From: Clostridia bacterium
GTDB taxonomy: Bacteria; Bacillota; Clostridia; Tissierellales; Dethiosulfatibacteraceae
NCBI GenBank assembly: GCA_011390775.1
Contig: JAABRS010000007.1
Location: 1 to 34,679, forward strand
Reading direction: 5' to 3'
Length of the DNA stretch: 34,679 nt
Shown: positions 20,245 to 28,947 of the stretch, one piece after another
Layout: every line of letters begins with the position of its first letter
How positions within the stretch are numbered: position 1 is the first letter of the stretch
Program-made: the position numbers and the translations under genes
The notes under the pieces: model-generated
The model's input: only the letters and a program-made list of their open reading frames with translations
Told to the model about the DNA's origin: nothing
The model's database searches: none

Positions 20245-20852
20245 AAATAGCTGTCTTAATATCAGGATCTGGAACTAATCTACAGGCAGTAATCGATAGT
20301 ATTAATAAAAAAGAAATAAATGGTGAGATAAAATTAGTTATATCAAATAGACAAAATGCTTTTGGATTAAAAAGAGCTGAAGAAGAAAACATAAAAAATA
20401 TTTTCGTTGATCCTAGAAATTTAAATGATGAAAATTATGATAAAAAATTGATTTTTGAATTAGAAAAAGAAAGCATAGATTTAATTATATTAGCAGGATA
20501 TTTAAAAATACTTACAAAAAATATAATTAAAGAATATAAAAATAAAATTATGAACATCCATCCATCACTAATACCATGTTTTTCTGGTAAAAAATATTAT
20601 GGAATTAAAGTGCATGAGGAAGCTATAAAATATGGTGTCAAGATATCTGGTGCTACCACTCATTTTGTGGATGAAGAACCTGACGGAGGTCCAATAATTA
20701 TTCAGGAAATGGTGAAAGTTGATTATGATGATACAGCAGAATCACTTCAAAAGAAAGTTTTAAAAATAGAACATAAAATACTTCCTGAAAGCATTAAATT
20801 GTTTTGTGAAGGTAAATTAGAGGTTATAGGAAGAAAAGTAAAAATAAAATAG
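20232..20852 (+). CDS. purN: Phosphoribosylglycinamide formyltransferase
   Basis: [49 protein letters not shown]. Confidence 0.96.
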   Translation: MEKVKIAVLISGSGTNLQAVIDSINKKEINGEIKLVISNRQNAFGLKRAEEENIKNIFVDPRNLNDENYDKKLIFELEKESIDLIILAGYLKILTKNIIKEYKNKIMNIHPSLIPCFSGKKYYGIKVHEEAIKYGVKISGATTHFVDEEPDGGPIIIQEMVKVDYDDTAESLQKKVLKIEHKILPESIKLFCEGKLEVIGRKVKIK

Positions 20853-20863
20853 TAGGAGGCTTT

Positions 20864-22414
20864 ATGAGAGCATTAATAAGCGTGTCAGATAAAAATGGAA
20901 TAGTAGAATTAGCAAAGAATTTAGATAAATTAAAAGTTGAAATAATTTCTACTGGAGGAACTGCAAAAAAATTAAGAGATAATGGAATTAGGGTAAAAGA
21001 TGTATCAGAAATTACAGGTTTCCCAGAATGTTTAAATGGTAGAGTTAAAACACTACATCCTAAAATTCACGGTGGTTTATTAGCATTAAGAGATAATAGT
21101 GACCATATGGATGAAATTTCAAAATTAAATATTGAACCTATTGATATAGTGGTTGTAAACTTATATCCTTTTAAAGAGACAATCTTAAAAGAAAATGTAA
21201 CCAGAGAAGAAGCAATTGAAAATATAGATATTGGTGGTCCTACTATGCTTAGGTCAGCTGCAAAAAATTATAAAAGTGTTTCTGTTGTGGTTGATCCTAA
21301 TGACTATGAAGTTTTAATTAAAGAACTTGAAGGTAAGGGCATTGTAAGTGAAGAAACTAATTTATATTTAGCTTCTAAAGTATTTCAATATACAGCTCAC
21401 TACGATTCATTAATATTTGATTATTTAAAAAAGGAAAATAATAGCGATATATTTCCAAAGTATCTTACACTAACTTATGAAAAACTAGAGGATATGAGAT
21501 ATGGTGAAAATCCACACCAAAAAGGATCCTTTTATAAAGAAGTATCAAAAGACACCGGTAATTTAACTGAGGCTCTTCAACTACATGGAAAATCTTTATC
21601 TTTTAATAACATCAACGATACAAACGGAGCCTTAGAACTGATTAAAGAATTTGATGAACCTACTGTTGTGGGATGTAAGCATGCTAATCCCTGTGGTGTA
21701 GGAAGCGGTGAAAACTTGCTTACTGCTTATAAAAAAGCCTACGAAGCTGATCCGATTTCTATATTTGGAGGCATAATAGTTGCAAATAGAAAAATAGATG
21801 AAAAAGTTGCAGAGGAGATAAATAAAATATTTATAGAAATAGTTGTTGCTCCTGATTATACATCTAAAGCTTTAGAAATACTTAAAGAAAAGAAAAATAT
21901 AAGAATTCTAAAATTGAAAGATTTAAATAAAGTAAGTGAAAGTTCTTATGATTTGAAAAAAGTTTTAGGTGGATTGTTAATACAAGATAAGGATACTCAA
22001 TTATTTAAAGATAATAAATATGAAGTAGTAACAAATAGAAAACCTACAAAAGCAGAAATACAGGATATGATTTTTGCATGGAAAATAGTAAAATATGCTA
22101 AGTCAAATGGTATTGCAATAGCAAAAAACAAACAATCAGTTGGTATAGGTCCAGGACAGGTTAGCAGAATTTGGTCATGTAAACAAGCAATAGATCATGC
22201 TGAAGAACATTTAGGAAAAGAAATATTAATTGATTCAGTAATGGCTTCGGATGCTTTCTTCCCATTTGCCGACAGTATTGAAGCTGCAAAAGAAGCAGGT
22301 ATAAAAGCTATAATTCAACCTGGAGGATCAATTAGAGATGAAGAAGTTATAAAAGCCTGTAATGAAGCAGATATTGCTATGATCTTTACTGGAATGAGAC
22401 ATTTTAAGCATTAA
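20864..22414 (+). CDS. purH: Bifunctional AICAR formyltransferase / IMP cyclohydrolase
   Basis: [20 protein letters not shown]...[41 protein letters not shown]. Confidence 0.97.
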   Translation: MRALISVSDKNGIVELAKNLDKLKVEIISTGGTAKKLRDNGIRVKDVSEITGFPECLNGRVKTLHPKIHGGLLALRDNSDHMDEISKLNIEPIDIVVVNLYPFKETILKENVTREEAIENIDIGGPTMLRSAAKNYKSVSVVVDPNDYEVLIKELEGKGIVSEETNLYLASKVFQYTAHYDSLIFDYLKKENNSDIFPKYLTLTYEKLEDMRYGENPHQKGSFYKEVSKDTGNLTEALQLHGKSLSFNNINDTNGALELIKEFDEPTVVGCKHANPCGVGSGENLLTAYKKAYEADPISIFGGIIVANRKIDEKVAEEINKIFIEIVVAPDYTSKALEILKEKKNIRILKLKDLNKVSESSYDLKKVLGGLLIQDKDTQLFKDNKYEVVTNRKPTKAEIQDMIFAWKIVKYAKSNGIAIAKNKQSVGIGPGQVSRIWSCKQAIDHAEEHLGKEILIDSVMASDAFFPFADSIEAAKEAGIKAIIQPGGSIRDEEVIKACNEADIAMIFTGMRHFKH

Positions 22415-22429
22415 TGAAAGGGTGATAAA

Positions 22430-23683
22430 ATGAAAGTATTAGTAGTAGGATCCGGTGGACGTGAACATGTTTTATGTTGGAAGTTAGAACAAAGTTCAAA
22501 AGTATCAAAACTTTACTGCCTACCTGGCAATGGAGGAATAGAATCTGCAGCTGAATGTATTGATATAAAATCAGATGACATTAATGGAATAGTTAAGTTT
22601 TCAATTGAAAAAGAAATAAATTTAGCTATAATTGGTCCGGAGGCACCTTTAGTAGAAGGTTTAGCTGACAAGTTAATAGAAAATAATATAAAGGTATTTG
22701 GACCGGAAAAATCTGGGGCTAAGCTTGAAGGTAGTAAGATATATTCTAAAGAATTTATGGAAAAATACGATATACCAACAGCAAAGTACAAAAAATTCAC
22801 TAATTCTGATAAAGCTAAAGAAGCATTAAAAGACTTCAAACCTCCATATGTAGTAAAAGCAGATGGGTTAGCTGCAGGCAAGGGAGTATTAATATGTGAA
22901 AACAAAACAGAAGGTATAAGAGCTATTGAAAAAATCATGGAAGACAAAAACTTTGGCGGTGCTGGAGAAAAAATAATAATAGAAGAATTTTTAGATGGTA
23001 TTGAAGGCTCTCTTTTATGTCTAGTAAGTAAAAATAAAATAATTCCTTTAGAAAGTGCTAGGGATTATAAAAAAGCTCTTGATGAAGATTTAGGTCTGAA
23101 CACAGGAGGTATGGGATGTTTTTCACCTAACCCACTTTTTAATGATGAATTAAAAATATACTTAAGAAATGAAGTTATTTCTAAAATAGAAGATGGATTA
23201 AATCAAGAAAAAATAATTTTTACAGGAATTTTATTTATTGGTATTATGATAAAAAATAATAAAGCTAAGGTACTTGAATTCAACGTAAGATTTGGAGATC
23301 CTGAGTCACAAGTAGTTATACCTAGATTAGAGAATGATTTATATGAAGTTATTCAAAAAACTATTGAAGGAACTATAGAAGAAAAAGATTTAAAATGGAC
23401 GGATAAAAAAGCGGTTACGGTAATATTAGCTTCAGGAGGATATCCTGTAAAATACCAAAAAGAGAAGATTATTAACGGACTTGAAAATATTGAAGATGAT
23501 GTAATAGTATTTCATAGTGGTACAAAAAAAATCAATGGAAATTACCTAACAAATGGAGGAAGAGTATTAGCTGTCACTGTATTAGCTGAATCTCTTGAAA
23601 AAGCTAGGAAAAAAGTTTATAATAATATCAAAGGTATTGAGTTTGATAACATGCAGTATAGAAAAGATATAGCCAAACTTTAA
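22430..23683 (+). CDS. purD: Phosphoribosylamine--glycine ligase
   Basis: MKVLVVGSGGREHVLCWKLEQS; VVKADGLAAGKGVLI; NVRFGDPESQVV. Confidence 0.97.
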   Translation: MKVLVVGSGGREHVLCWKLEQSSKVSKLYCLPGNGGIESAAECIDIKSDDINGIVKFSIEKEINLAIIGPEAPLVEGLADKLIENNIKVFGPEKSGAKLEGSKIYSKEFMEKYDIPTAKYKKFTNSDKAKEALKDFKPPYVVKADGLAAGKGVLICENKTEGIRAIEKIMEDKNFGGAGEKIIIEEFLDGIEGSLLCLVSKNKIIPLESARDYKKALDEDLGLNTGGMGCFSPNPLFNDELKIYLRNEVISKIEDGLNQEKIIFTGILFIGIMIKNNKAKVLEFNVRFGDPESQVVIPRLENDLYEVIQKTIEGTIEEKDLKWTDKKAVTVILASGGYPVKYQKEKIINGLENIEDDVIVFHSGTKKINGNYLTNGGRVLAVTVLAESLEKARKKVYNNIKGIEFDNMQYRKDIAKL

Positions 23684-23699
23684 GTTTGGCTATAATGTT
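23669..23699 (+). terminator. Hairpin spanning the purD stop codon, possible weak or partial terminator
   Basis: ATAGCCAAAC-TTTAA-GTTTGGCTAT, then AATGTTTT; U-tract is poor. Confidence 0.5.
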
Positions 23700-23716
23700 T
23701 TGACATTGAGGATATA

Positions 23717-24367
23717 ATGAAAAAAGAAACGAAAAAACTAATAAAAAAAGTAATATTCCTTTCCCCATTATTAATGATATTAAGTATATTAATCTTAAAT
23801 TTTTATATTGAATATAGGACACAACCTTATCTTTACGATAATGTTGATAGTATACCTCAAAATGAAGTAGGATTATTATTGGGAACCTCAAAATATTCAC
23901 CTTATGGTGGAGAAAATTTATTTTATAAATATAGGATTGAGGCAGCAGTTGAGTTATATGAAAATGATAAGATAAATTATATAATTGTAAGTGGTGATAA
24001 TAGCACAAAGGAATACAATGAACCTGTAAACATGATGAATGATTTGATTGAGAAAGGAGTGAAAAAAGAAGATATATTTTTAGATTTTGCAGGTTTTAGA
24101 ACATTAGACTCAGTTGTAAGAAGCAAGGAAGTTTTCAACGAGAATAAAATTACTATTATATCCCAAGAATTTCACAACGAGAGAGCAATTTTTATTGCTA
24201 TGTCAAGAGATATAGAAGCAATTGGATACAATGCTAAAGATGTTAGTTTTAAATATGGATTTAAAACTCAATTAAGAGAATATTTAGCAAGAGTAAAAAT
24301 GATTATTGATATTGCTGTTAACAAACAACCTAAATTTTTAGGCGAAAAAATACTGATAATTAAATAA
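23717..24367 (+). CDS. SanA/YdcF-like (DUF218) membrane-anchored protein
   Basis: N-terminal TM; GLLLGTSKYSPYGGENLFYKYRIEAAVELYENDKINYIIVSGDN; ITIISQEFHNERAIFIA. Confidence 0.85.
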   Translation: MKKETKKLIKKVIFLSPLLMILSILILNFYIEYRTQPYLYDNVDSIPQNEVGLLLGTSKYSPYGGENLFYKYRIEAAVELYENDKINYIIVSGDNSTKEYNEPVNMMNDLIEKGVKKEDIFLDFAGFRTLDSVVRSKEVFNENKITIISQEFHNERAIFIAMSRDIEAIGYNAKDVSFKYGFKTQLREYLARVKMIIDIAVNKQPKFLGEKILIIK

Positions 24368-24384
24368 AATTGAAAGGATAAATC

Positions 24385-25161
24385 ATGAGCGAATTACAAG
24401 ATTTAAGGTTAGCGGTATTAATTGATGCAGATAATGTGCCTTATGGAGATGTTGGAGCTATGATGGAAGAAATAGCACTCTATGGAACAGCAACAATAAA
24501 AAGAATATATGGCGATTGGACTAGACCAAACCTCTCCGGATGGAAAAAGAATTTACTTGATAATGCTATAACCCCAATACAGCAGTATAGTTATACATTT
24601 GGTAAAAATTCAACTGATTCTGCAATGATTATAGATGCAATGGATATTTTATATTCAGGAAAAGTAGATGGCTTTTGCTTAGTTTCAAGTGATAGTGATT
24701 TTACTAGATTAGCAATAAGACTTAGAGAAGCTGGAATGAAAGTTTTTGGTATTGGAGAGAAAAAAACACCAAGTCCTTTTATTGTAGCTTGCGATAAATT
24801 TATTTATTTTGAAATATTAGGACCTTCAAATAACAAAAAAGAAGAAAAATCAAAGTCAAAGAAGAATGGTAACTATACTTCAAAAGGTGCTAAATCTTAC
24901 ACCAAAGTACCAAAAGATGTAATTAAATTAATTTCTGTCACAGTTGATAATTTAGCAGATGACAATGGATGGGCATTCTTAGGAGAAGTAGGGAGTTTGC
25001 TTTCTAAGAAAAGACCTGATTTCGATCCAAGAAATTACGGTTTTAAAAAATTAACACCTTTAGTTAAGTATTTGAAGGAGTTCGAAATAGACGAAAGAGA
25101 TACAAATAATCCTTATGTAAAACACAATTATATAAGAAATAAAAGTACAAATAGTAAATAG
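24385..25161 (+). CDS. NYN-domain (LabA/PIN-like) protein with C-terminal OST-HTH-like region
   Basis: LAVLIDADNVPYGDVGAMMEEIALYGTATIKRIYGDW; DAMDILYSGKVDGFCLVSSDSDFTRLA; C-terminal AFLGEVGSLLSKKRPDFDPRNYGFKKLTPLVKYL. Confidence 0.88.
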   Translation: MSELQDLRLAVLIDADNVPYGDVGAMMEEIALYGTATIKRIYGDWTRPNLSGWKKNLLDNAITPIQQYSYTFGKNSTDSAMIIDAMDILYSGKVDGFCLVSSDSDFTRLAIRLREAGMKVFGIGEKKTPSPFIVACDKFIYFEILGPSNNKKEEKSKSKKNGNYTSKGAKSYTKVPKDVIKLISVTVDNLADDNGWAFLGEVGSLLSKKRPDFDPRNYGFKKLTPLVKYLKEFEIDERDTNNPYVKHNYIRNKSTNSK

Positions 25162-25184
25162 ATGGAAAAATAAATAAAAATATT

Positions 25185-25225
25185 ATGACATCAAATATAT
25201 AATTATATGCTTGATGTCATTTTTC
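25185..25225. terminator. Probably bidirectional terminator between NYN gene (+) and aldehyde dehydrogenase (-)
   Basis: ATGACATCAA ... TTGATGTCAT 10-bp perfect stem, followed by TTTTTC on + and by AATATTTTTATTTATTTTT on -. Confidence 0.8.
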
Positions 25226-25260
25226 ATGATAGTAATCTTAGAGATAATGTTGTAAGCAAT

Positions 25261-26625
25261 CTACTTCATTATTTTCTTTATAAAATTCAATTTTCCCTTA
25301 TAAGGTGGATAAATGTATCTAATATCAAAACGTGTTGATTTTTTCATCATGCTTTTTTTGTGTGAAAAGGTTATAAAACTTTCTTCACCGTGATATGATC
25401 CTATTCCAGAATTCCCAGTACCTCCAAATGGAAGCCTTGGAGAAGATACATGAGATATAGTATCGTTAATGCATCCGCCACCGAAAGGTATTTCATCTTC
25501 TATTTTTTTTTGAAGATATTTATCTTCTGTAAATAAATATAAGGATAAAGGTCTTGGTCTATCTTTTACAGTATTTATAACATCTTTGATATCATTATAG
25601 GTTAGAACAGGCAAGATAGGTCCAAAAATTTCCCTCTTCATTACATCATCATCCCATGTTATGTCTGTAAGGATTGTAGGAGATATTTTTAATTTTTCTT
25701 CAATTTTTTCTCCACCAAAATACAGTTTATTTTCATCTATTAATCCAGACAGTCTTCTAAATTCTTTTGAGTTTATTATTTTTCCGTAATCCGGGCTTTT
25801 CAAAGGATCATCACCGTAAAAGTTAATAATTTCTATTTTTAGATTTTTTATTAATTCATCTTTTACATCTTCGTGGACGTAGAGATAGTCTGGGGCTATA
25901 CAGGTTTGTCCTGAATTGTAAAATTTTCCCCAAGCTATACGAGCAGCTGTTTTTTTGATATCTGCATCTTTATGTACAATTGTAGGACTTTTTCCGCCAA
26001 GTTCTAAAGTAACAGGAGTTAGGTTTTTTGAAGCTGCTTCCATTACTATCTTTCCAACTGGGACACTTCCAGTAAAAAATATGTAATCAAAATCTGAATG
26101 TATAAGCTCCGATACAGCCTTTCTATTTCCAGTCACTACAGATACATGTTCTTCTATAAATACTTCTGATATTATTTCTTTCAATATTTTTACAGTCTCA
26201 GGAGTTTTATCCGAAGGTTTTAATACACAAGTATTTCCGGCTGCTACAGCTCCTATTAAAGGTTCCATAATCAGCTGAAAAGGATAATTAAATGGTCCAA
26301 TTATTAGAACTGTACCATGAGGTTCATATTTAAAATAGCTTCTAGATATAGGCATAAATATAGGACGGCGGACCTTTTTTTCTTTTGCCCAACTTCTAAT
26401 ATTTTTAAGCGTAAAACCTATACTTTCCAAAACAAAACCAACTTCAGAAGTGTAGGCTTTAAAATTTGATTTGCCTAAATCCTTACCTAAAGCTTTTATT
26501 ATATTCTCTTCTTTTTCCTTAATAACTTCCTTTAATTTTAACAGATGTAGTATCCTAAAGGATACATCCTTTGTTTTATTTGTATAAAAAAATTCTTTTT
26601 GCTTTTCGATTTTTTTCTGTATCAT
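25261..26625 (-). CDS. Aldehyde dehydrogenase (class 3-like)
   Basis: ILIIGPFNYPFQLIMEPLIGAVAAGNTCVLKPSDKTPETV; TLELGGKSPTIVH; YNSGQTCIAPDYLYV; REIFGPILPVLTY. Confidence 0.94.
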   Translation of the reverse strand: MIQKKIEKQKEFFYTNKTKDVSFRILHLLKLKEVIKEKEENIIKALGKDLGKSNFKAYTSEVGFVLESIGFTLKNIRSWAKEKKVRRPIFMPISRSYFKYEPHGTVLIIGPFNYPFQLIMEPLIGAVAAGNTCVLKPSDKTPETVKILKEIISEVFIEEHVSVVTGNRKAVSELIHSDFDYIFFTGSVPVGKIVMEAASKNLTPVTLELGGKSPTIVHKDADIKKTAARIAWGKFYNSGQTCIAPDYLYVHEDVKDELIKNLKIEIINFYGDDPLKSPDYGKIINSKEFRRLSGLIDENKLYFGGEKIEEKLKISPTILTDITWDDDVMKREIFGPILPVLTYNDIKDVINTVKDRPRPLSLYLFTEDKYLQKKIEDEIPFGGGCINDTISHVSSPRLPFGGTGNSGIGSYHGEESFITFSHKKSMMKKSTRFDIRYIYPPYKGKLNFIKKIMK

Positions 26626-26695
26626 TATATCACCTTATTTATTTTATAATCTACTAATATTGTAAATGAATTAAAATTTTATAATCAAATTATAA

Positions 26696-26719
26696 GGGGA
26701 TATGAATATTCATATCCCC
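26696..26719 (-). terminator. Perfect 24-bp palindrome, probable terminator after the baeRF-like gene
   Basis: GGGGATATGAATATTCATATCCCC located 17 nt downstream of the 26737 stop; downstream sequence on minus is TTATAATTTG, only moderately U-rich. Confidence 0.6.
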
Positions 26720-26736
26720 AATTATTTAACTTTAAT

Positions 26737-27867
26737 TTAATATCTAAATTTAGCTATATATGGTTTATCACCCGGGATGTCTTCTAGGCTTACTACATAA
26801 ACATTACCATTTGTTTTGAAAGTATGTACAGCTGAGAAGTTTAGAAGTTCTACATTATCTTCATTACTTCTTTTTTGAACATCTACTTCATTAGTTTCTA
26901 GGTTGTATTTTCCCCACTGTTGGAAACCAGATGCTAAAATTAAATTTTCTACACGACCGTTATATGCTGCAGGGGCTATATCATCGATTTTATTTGATGT
27001 TTGATCTGTATTTTTTGTATCTTCATAACTTTCAACTGTTTTTTCATATGATTCTTTAAAGTAGGATCTAACTATATCCCATGCTTTTTTATGTAATATA
27101 TCATCTCTTAAATCTTCAGGACTTCCTTCTACTCCTTCTTCCATAAGATTTGAATATTTACTGGCTTTTCTGTATATAGCTTGAACGTTTTTAACTCCAG
27201 CAAGAACTAAAGGAAGATTTCTGTTTTCAACACTATTAATTACACCCGAATCTACCATCTGAAAAAATCTAAATACCTGATTTTTTCTATCTTCAGTTTC
27301 GATACCGTGCATAATAGTTGAAGAACCGGAACCAGAATGACCTGACATTTGCTTTTCAAAAACATCATACTTTAATGCTTCAGATAAGCTTTTAGGAGTA
27401 TCTTTTAATTCAACTTCGTCTATAGTGTATTGACTGCACTGATATAATTTGATGTTGTTTTGATTTAGTGATAGAAGATAAAACTCTCCATCTCCTGTAA
27501 ATTGAGATAGCAGAGGAACTATGTAGAATTGATTAGATACCAGAGAAACTTCATTGAATTTTACAGGGACCTTAAAATATTCAAAGGAATCTTCTGTAAT
27601 AAATATTGCCAGACCATCTTTTTGATACTGCCAGAAGGTCGTGTCATCCACTAACTTATAAGCCGGTTCAAGCATGCTATCGATTAAACTATCCTGAATC
27701 TTATTGTCTTTTAGACTGTTCTCAGTTTCTTTTAAAAGATTTTTTAAGCGGATTTTTCCGTGCATTGCTTCTTTTCCGCTTTTCTCAGTAGGTAAAAAAA
27801 TTGATACAGAAACATCTTTGCTTTTTTCTATTAAATTCATGACATCATTTTTAGTAATTAAATCCAT
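26737..27867 (-). CDS. baeRF-like protein (bacterial archaeo-eukaryotic release factor, family 3-like)
   Basis: SVSIFLPTEKSGKEAMHGKIRLKNLLKETENSL; GLAIFITEDSFEYFKVP; FYLLSLNQNNIKLYQCS; GHSGSGSSTIMHG...RFFQMVDSGV; NLPLVLAGV; strong AAGGAGG RBS. Confidence 0.78.
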   Translation of the reverse strand: MDLITKNDVMNLIEKSKDVSVSIFLPTEKSGKEAMHGKIRLKNLLKETENSLKDNKIQDSLIDSMLEPAYKLVDDTTFWQYQKDGLAIFITEDSFEYFKVPVKFNEVSLVSNQFYIVPLLSQFTGDGEFYLLSLNQNNIKLYQCSQYTIDEVELKDTPKSLSEALKYDVFEKQMSGHSGSGSSTIMHGIETEDRKNQVFRFFQMVDSGVINSVENRNLPLVLAGVKNVQAIYRKASKYSNLMEEGVEGSPEDLRDDILHKKAWDIVRSYFKESYEKTVESYEDTKNTDQTSNKIDDIAPAAYNGRVENLILASGFQQWGKYNLETNEVDVQKRSNEDNVELLNFSAVHTFKTNGNVYVVSLEDIPGDKPYIAKFRY

Positions 27868-27906
27868 TATTTAACCTCCTTAAAAAGTTTTACACTTATT
27901 TAATTA

Positions 27907-27931
27907 TTACCCAGATAATTAAAGAATAAAC
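27907..27931 (-). promoter_or_regulatory. Sigma-B-like promoter upstream of the baeRF-like gene
   Basis: On minus: GTTTAT-N13-GGGTAA (27931-27926 / 27912-27907), against the GTTTAA-N12-15-GGGTAT consensus; about 40 nt before the start codon. Confidence 0.55.
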
Positions 27932-27949
27932 GTATTATAAATATTAATA

Positions 27950-28753
27950 TTATTTGTATTTTTTCATATATTGTCCGGGTGAAATTCCCTTTAGATTGCT
28001 AAAAGTTCTTATAAAATGGGAATTGTTATTAAAACCGGATAATTCTCCAGCAGTTTGAACATTACACCCTTTTCTTAGAAAAGCACATGATTTTAATACT
28101 CTAGTGCTGATTATATATTCTCTCAATGTAAAACCTGTTGATTCTTTAAATATTCTACATAGATGATATTTGCTTATATAGAAATTATTAGAAATGGTAT
28201 CTAGTGACAAATCACCTTCAATATTCTTTTCTATGTATTTAATTATAGGGTGGATTTTATTAAATTTGAAGTTGTTGGTAGAGTTTTTATTTGTATTATA
28301 ATCAAAGTAATTACTAATTTTTATAAGTAGTTCAATAAAAGCTATATCTTTTAAAATGTCAGATCCGAATTTTTCCAGATCTTTATTCATGATCTTATTA
28401 ATTATCAAAATAATTGAAGAAAGCTGATCTTCAGTCAATTGTATGCAGATATCATCTCCACAAAACTTGGATAACAAATCGGTTTTTTCGCTTGAAATTT
28501 CTGAAAGAGTAGATTGAGGAAAATGAACTATATATCTTTTATATAGAATTTTTTTGTCTACCATAGTTCTATGAAGAGAAGTATTTTTTATAAGTATTAG
28601 GGTTCCACGTTTAATATTGTAAACATTGTTTTCCAAAAATATACTGCCTGAATTAGTTAAAGATAGAAGAATTTCATAATTTTCATGAAAATGGTGTTTC
28701 TTCATATTCCAGTCATTGTCTTTGTTTAGTTTGATTTCATAATCTATATTCAT
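27950..28753 (-). CDS. AraC-family transcriptional regulator
   Basis: N-terminal cupin-like region (HHFHENYEILLSL), C-terminal HTH SLDTISNNFYISKYHLCRIFKESTGFTLREYIISTRVLKSCAFLRKG...GFNNNSHFIRTFSNLKGISPGQYMKKY. Confidence 0.95.
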   Translation of the reverse strand: MNIDYEIKLNKDNDWNMKKHHFHENYEILLSLTNSGSIFLENNVYNIKRGTLILIKNTSLHRTMVDKKILYKRYIVHFPQSTLSEISSEKTDLLSKFCGDDICIQLTEDQLSSIILIINKIMNKDLEKFGSDILKDIAFIELLIKISNYFDYNTNKNSTNNFKFNKIHPIIKYIEKNIEGDLSLDTISNNFYISKYHLCRIFKESTGFTLREYIISTRVLKSCAFLRKGCNVQTAGELSGFNNNSHFIRTFSNLKGISPGQYMKKYK

Positions 28754-28806
28754 AAATTTTATTGTGTGACTTATTTTGGTTTAAATATCACACTTTCCTC
28801 CATTTG

Positions 28807-28835
28807 TTTATAATATATCCTATCACAGATAGCAA
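28807..28835 (-). promoter_or_regulatory. Putative promoter of the araC-type gene
   Basis: On minus: TTGCTA (28835-28830) - 17 nt - TATAAA (28812-28807). Confidence 0.5.
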
Positions 28836-28881
28836 TATATGCAAAGTATTAATCAAGAAAACGATAGATATTGCATATATT
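28834..28881. repeat. 11-bp perfect inverted repeat in the divergent intergenic region
   Basis: AATATATGCAA (28834-28844) and TTGCATATATT (28871-28881), 26-nt gap. Confidence 0.8.
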
Positions 28882-28893
28882 CAGTTGTATAAT
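28865..28893 (+). promoter_or_regulatory. Putative promoter of the FAD dehydrogenase/etf operon
   Basis: TAGATA (28865-28870) - 17 nt - TATAAT (28888-28893). Confidence 0.5.
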
Positions 28894-28947
28894 TAAATAA
28901 ATTAGAGCTAATGATAAATAAATATTAGAAAATAGAGGAGTTGTAAT

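Noticed and set aside
27606-27791. Plus-strand ORF opposite the baeRF-like gene, and 29291-29476 in an alternative frame of the dehydrogenase gene
   Set aside because: Contained entirely in well-supported coding sequence; no family features
28754-28801. Possible 6-codon uORF (GGAGG AAAGT GTG ATA TTT AAA CCA AAA TAA) ahead of the araC-type gene on the minus strand
   Set aside because: The predicted transcription start falls at or within the GGAGG, so the SD may not be functional; too short to support
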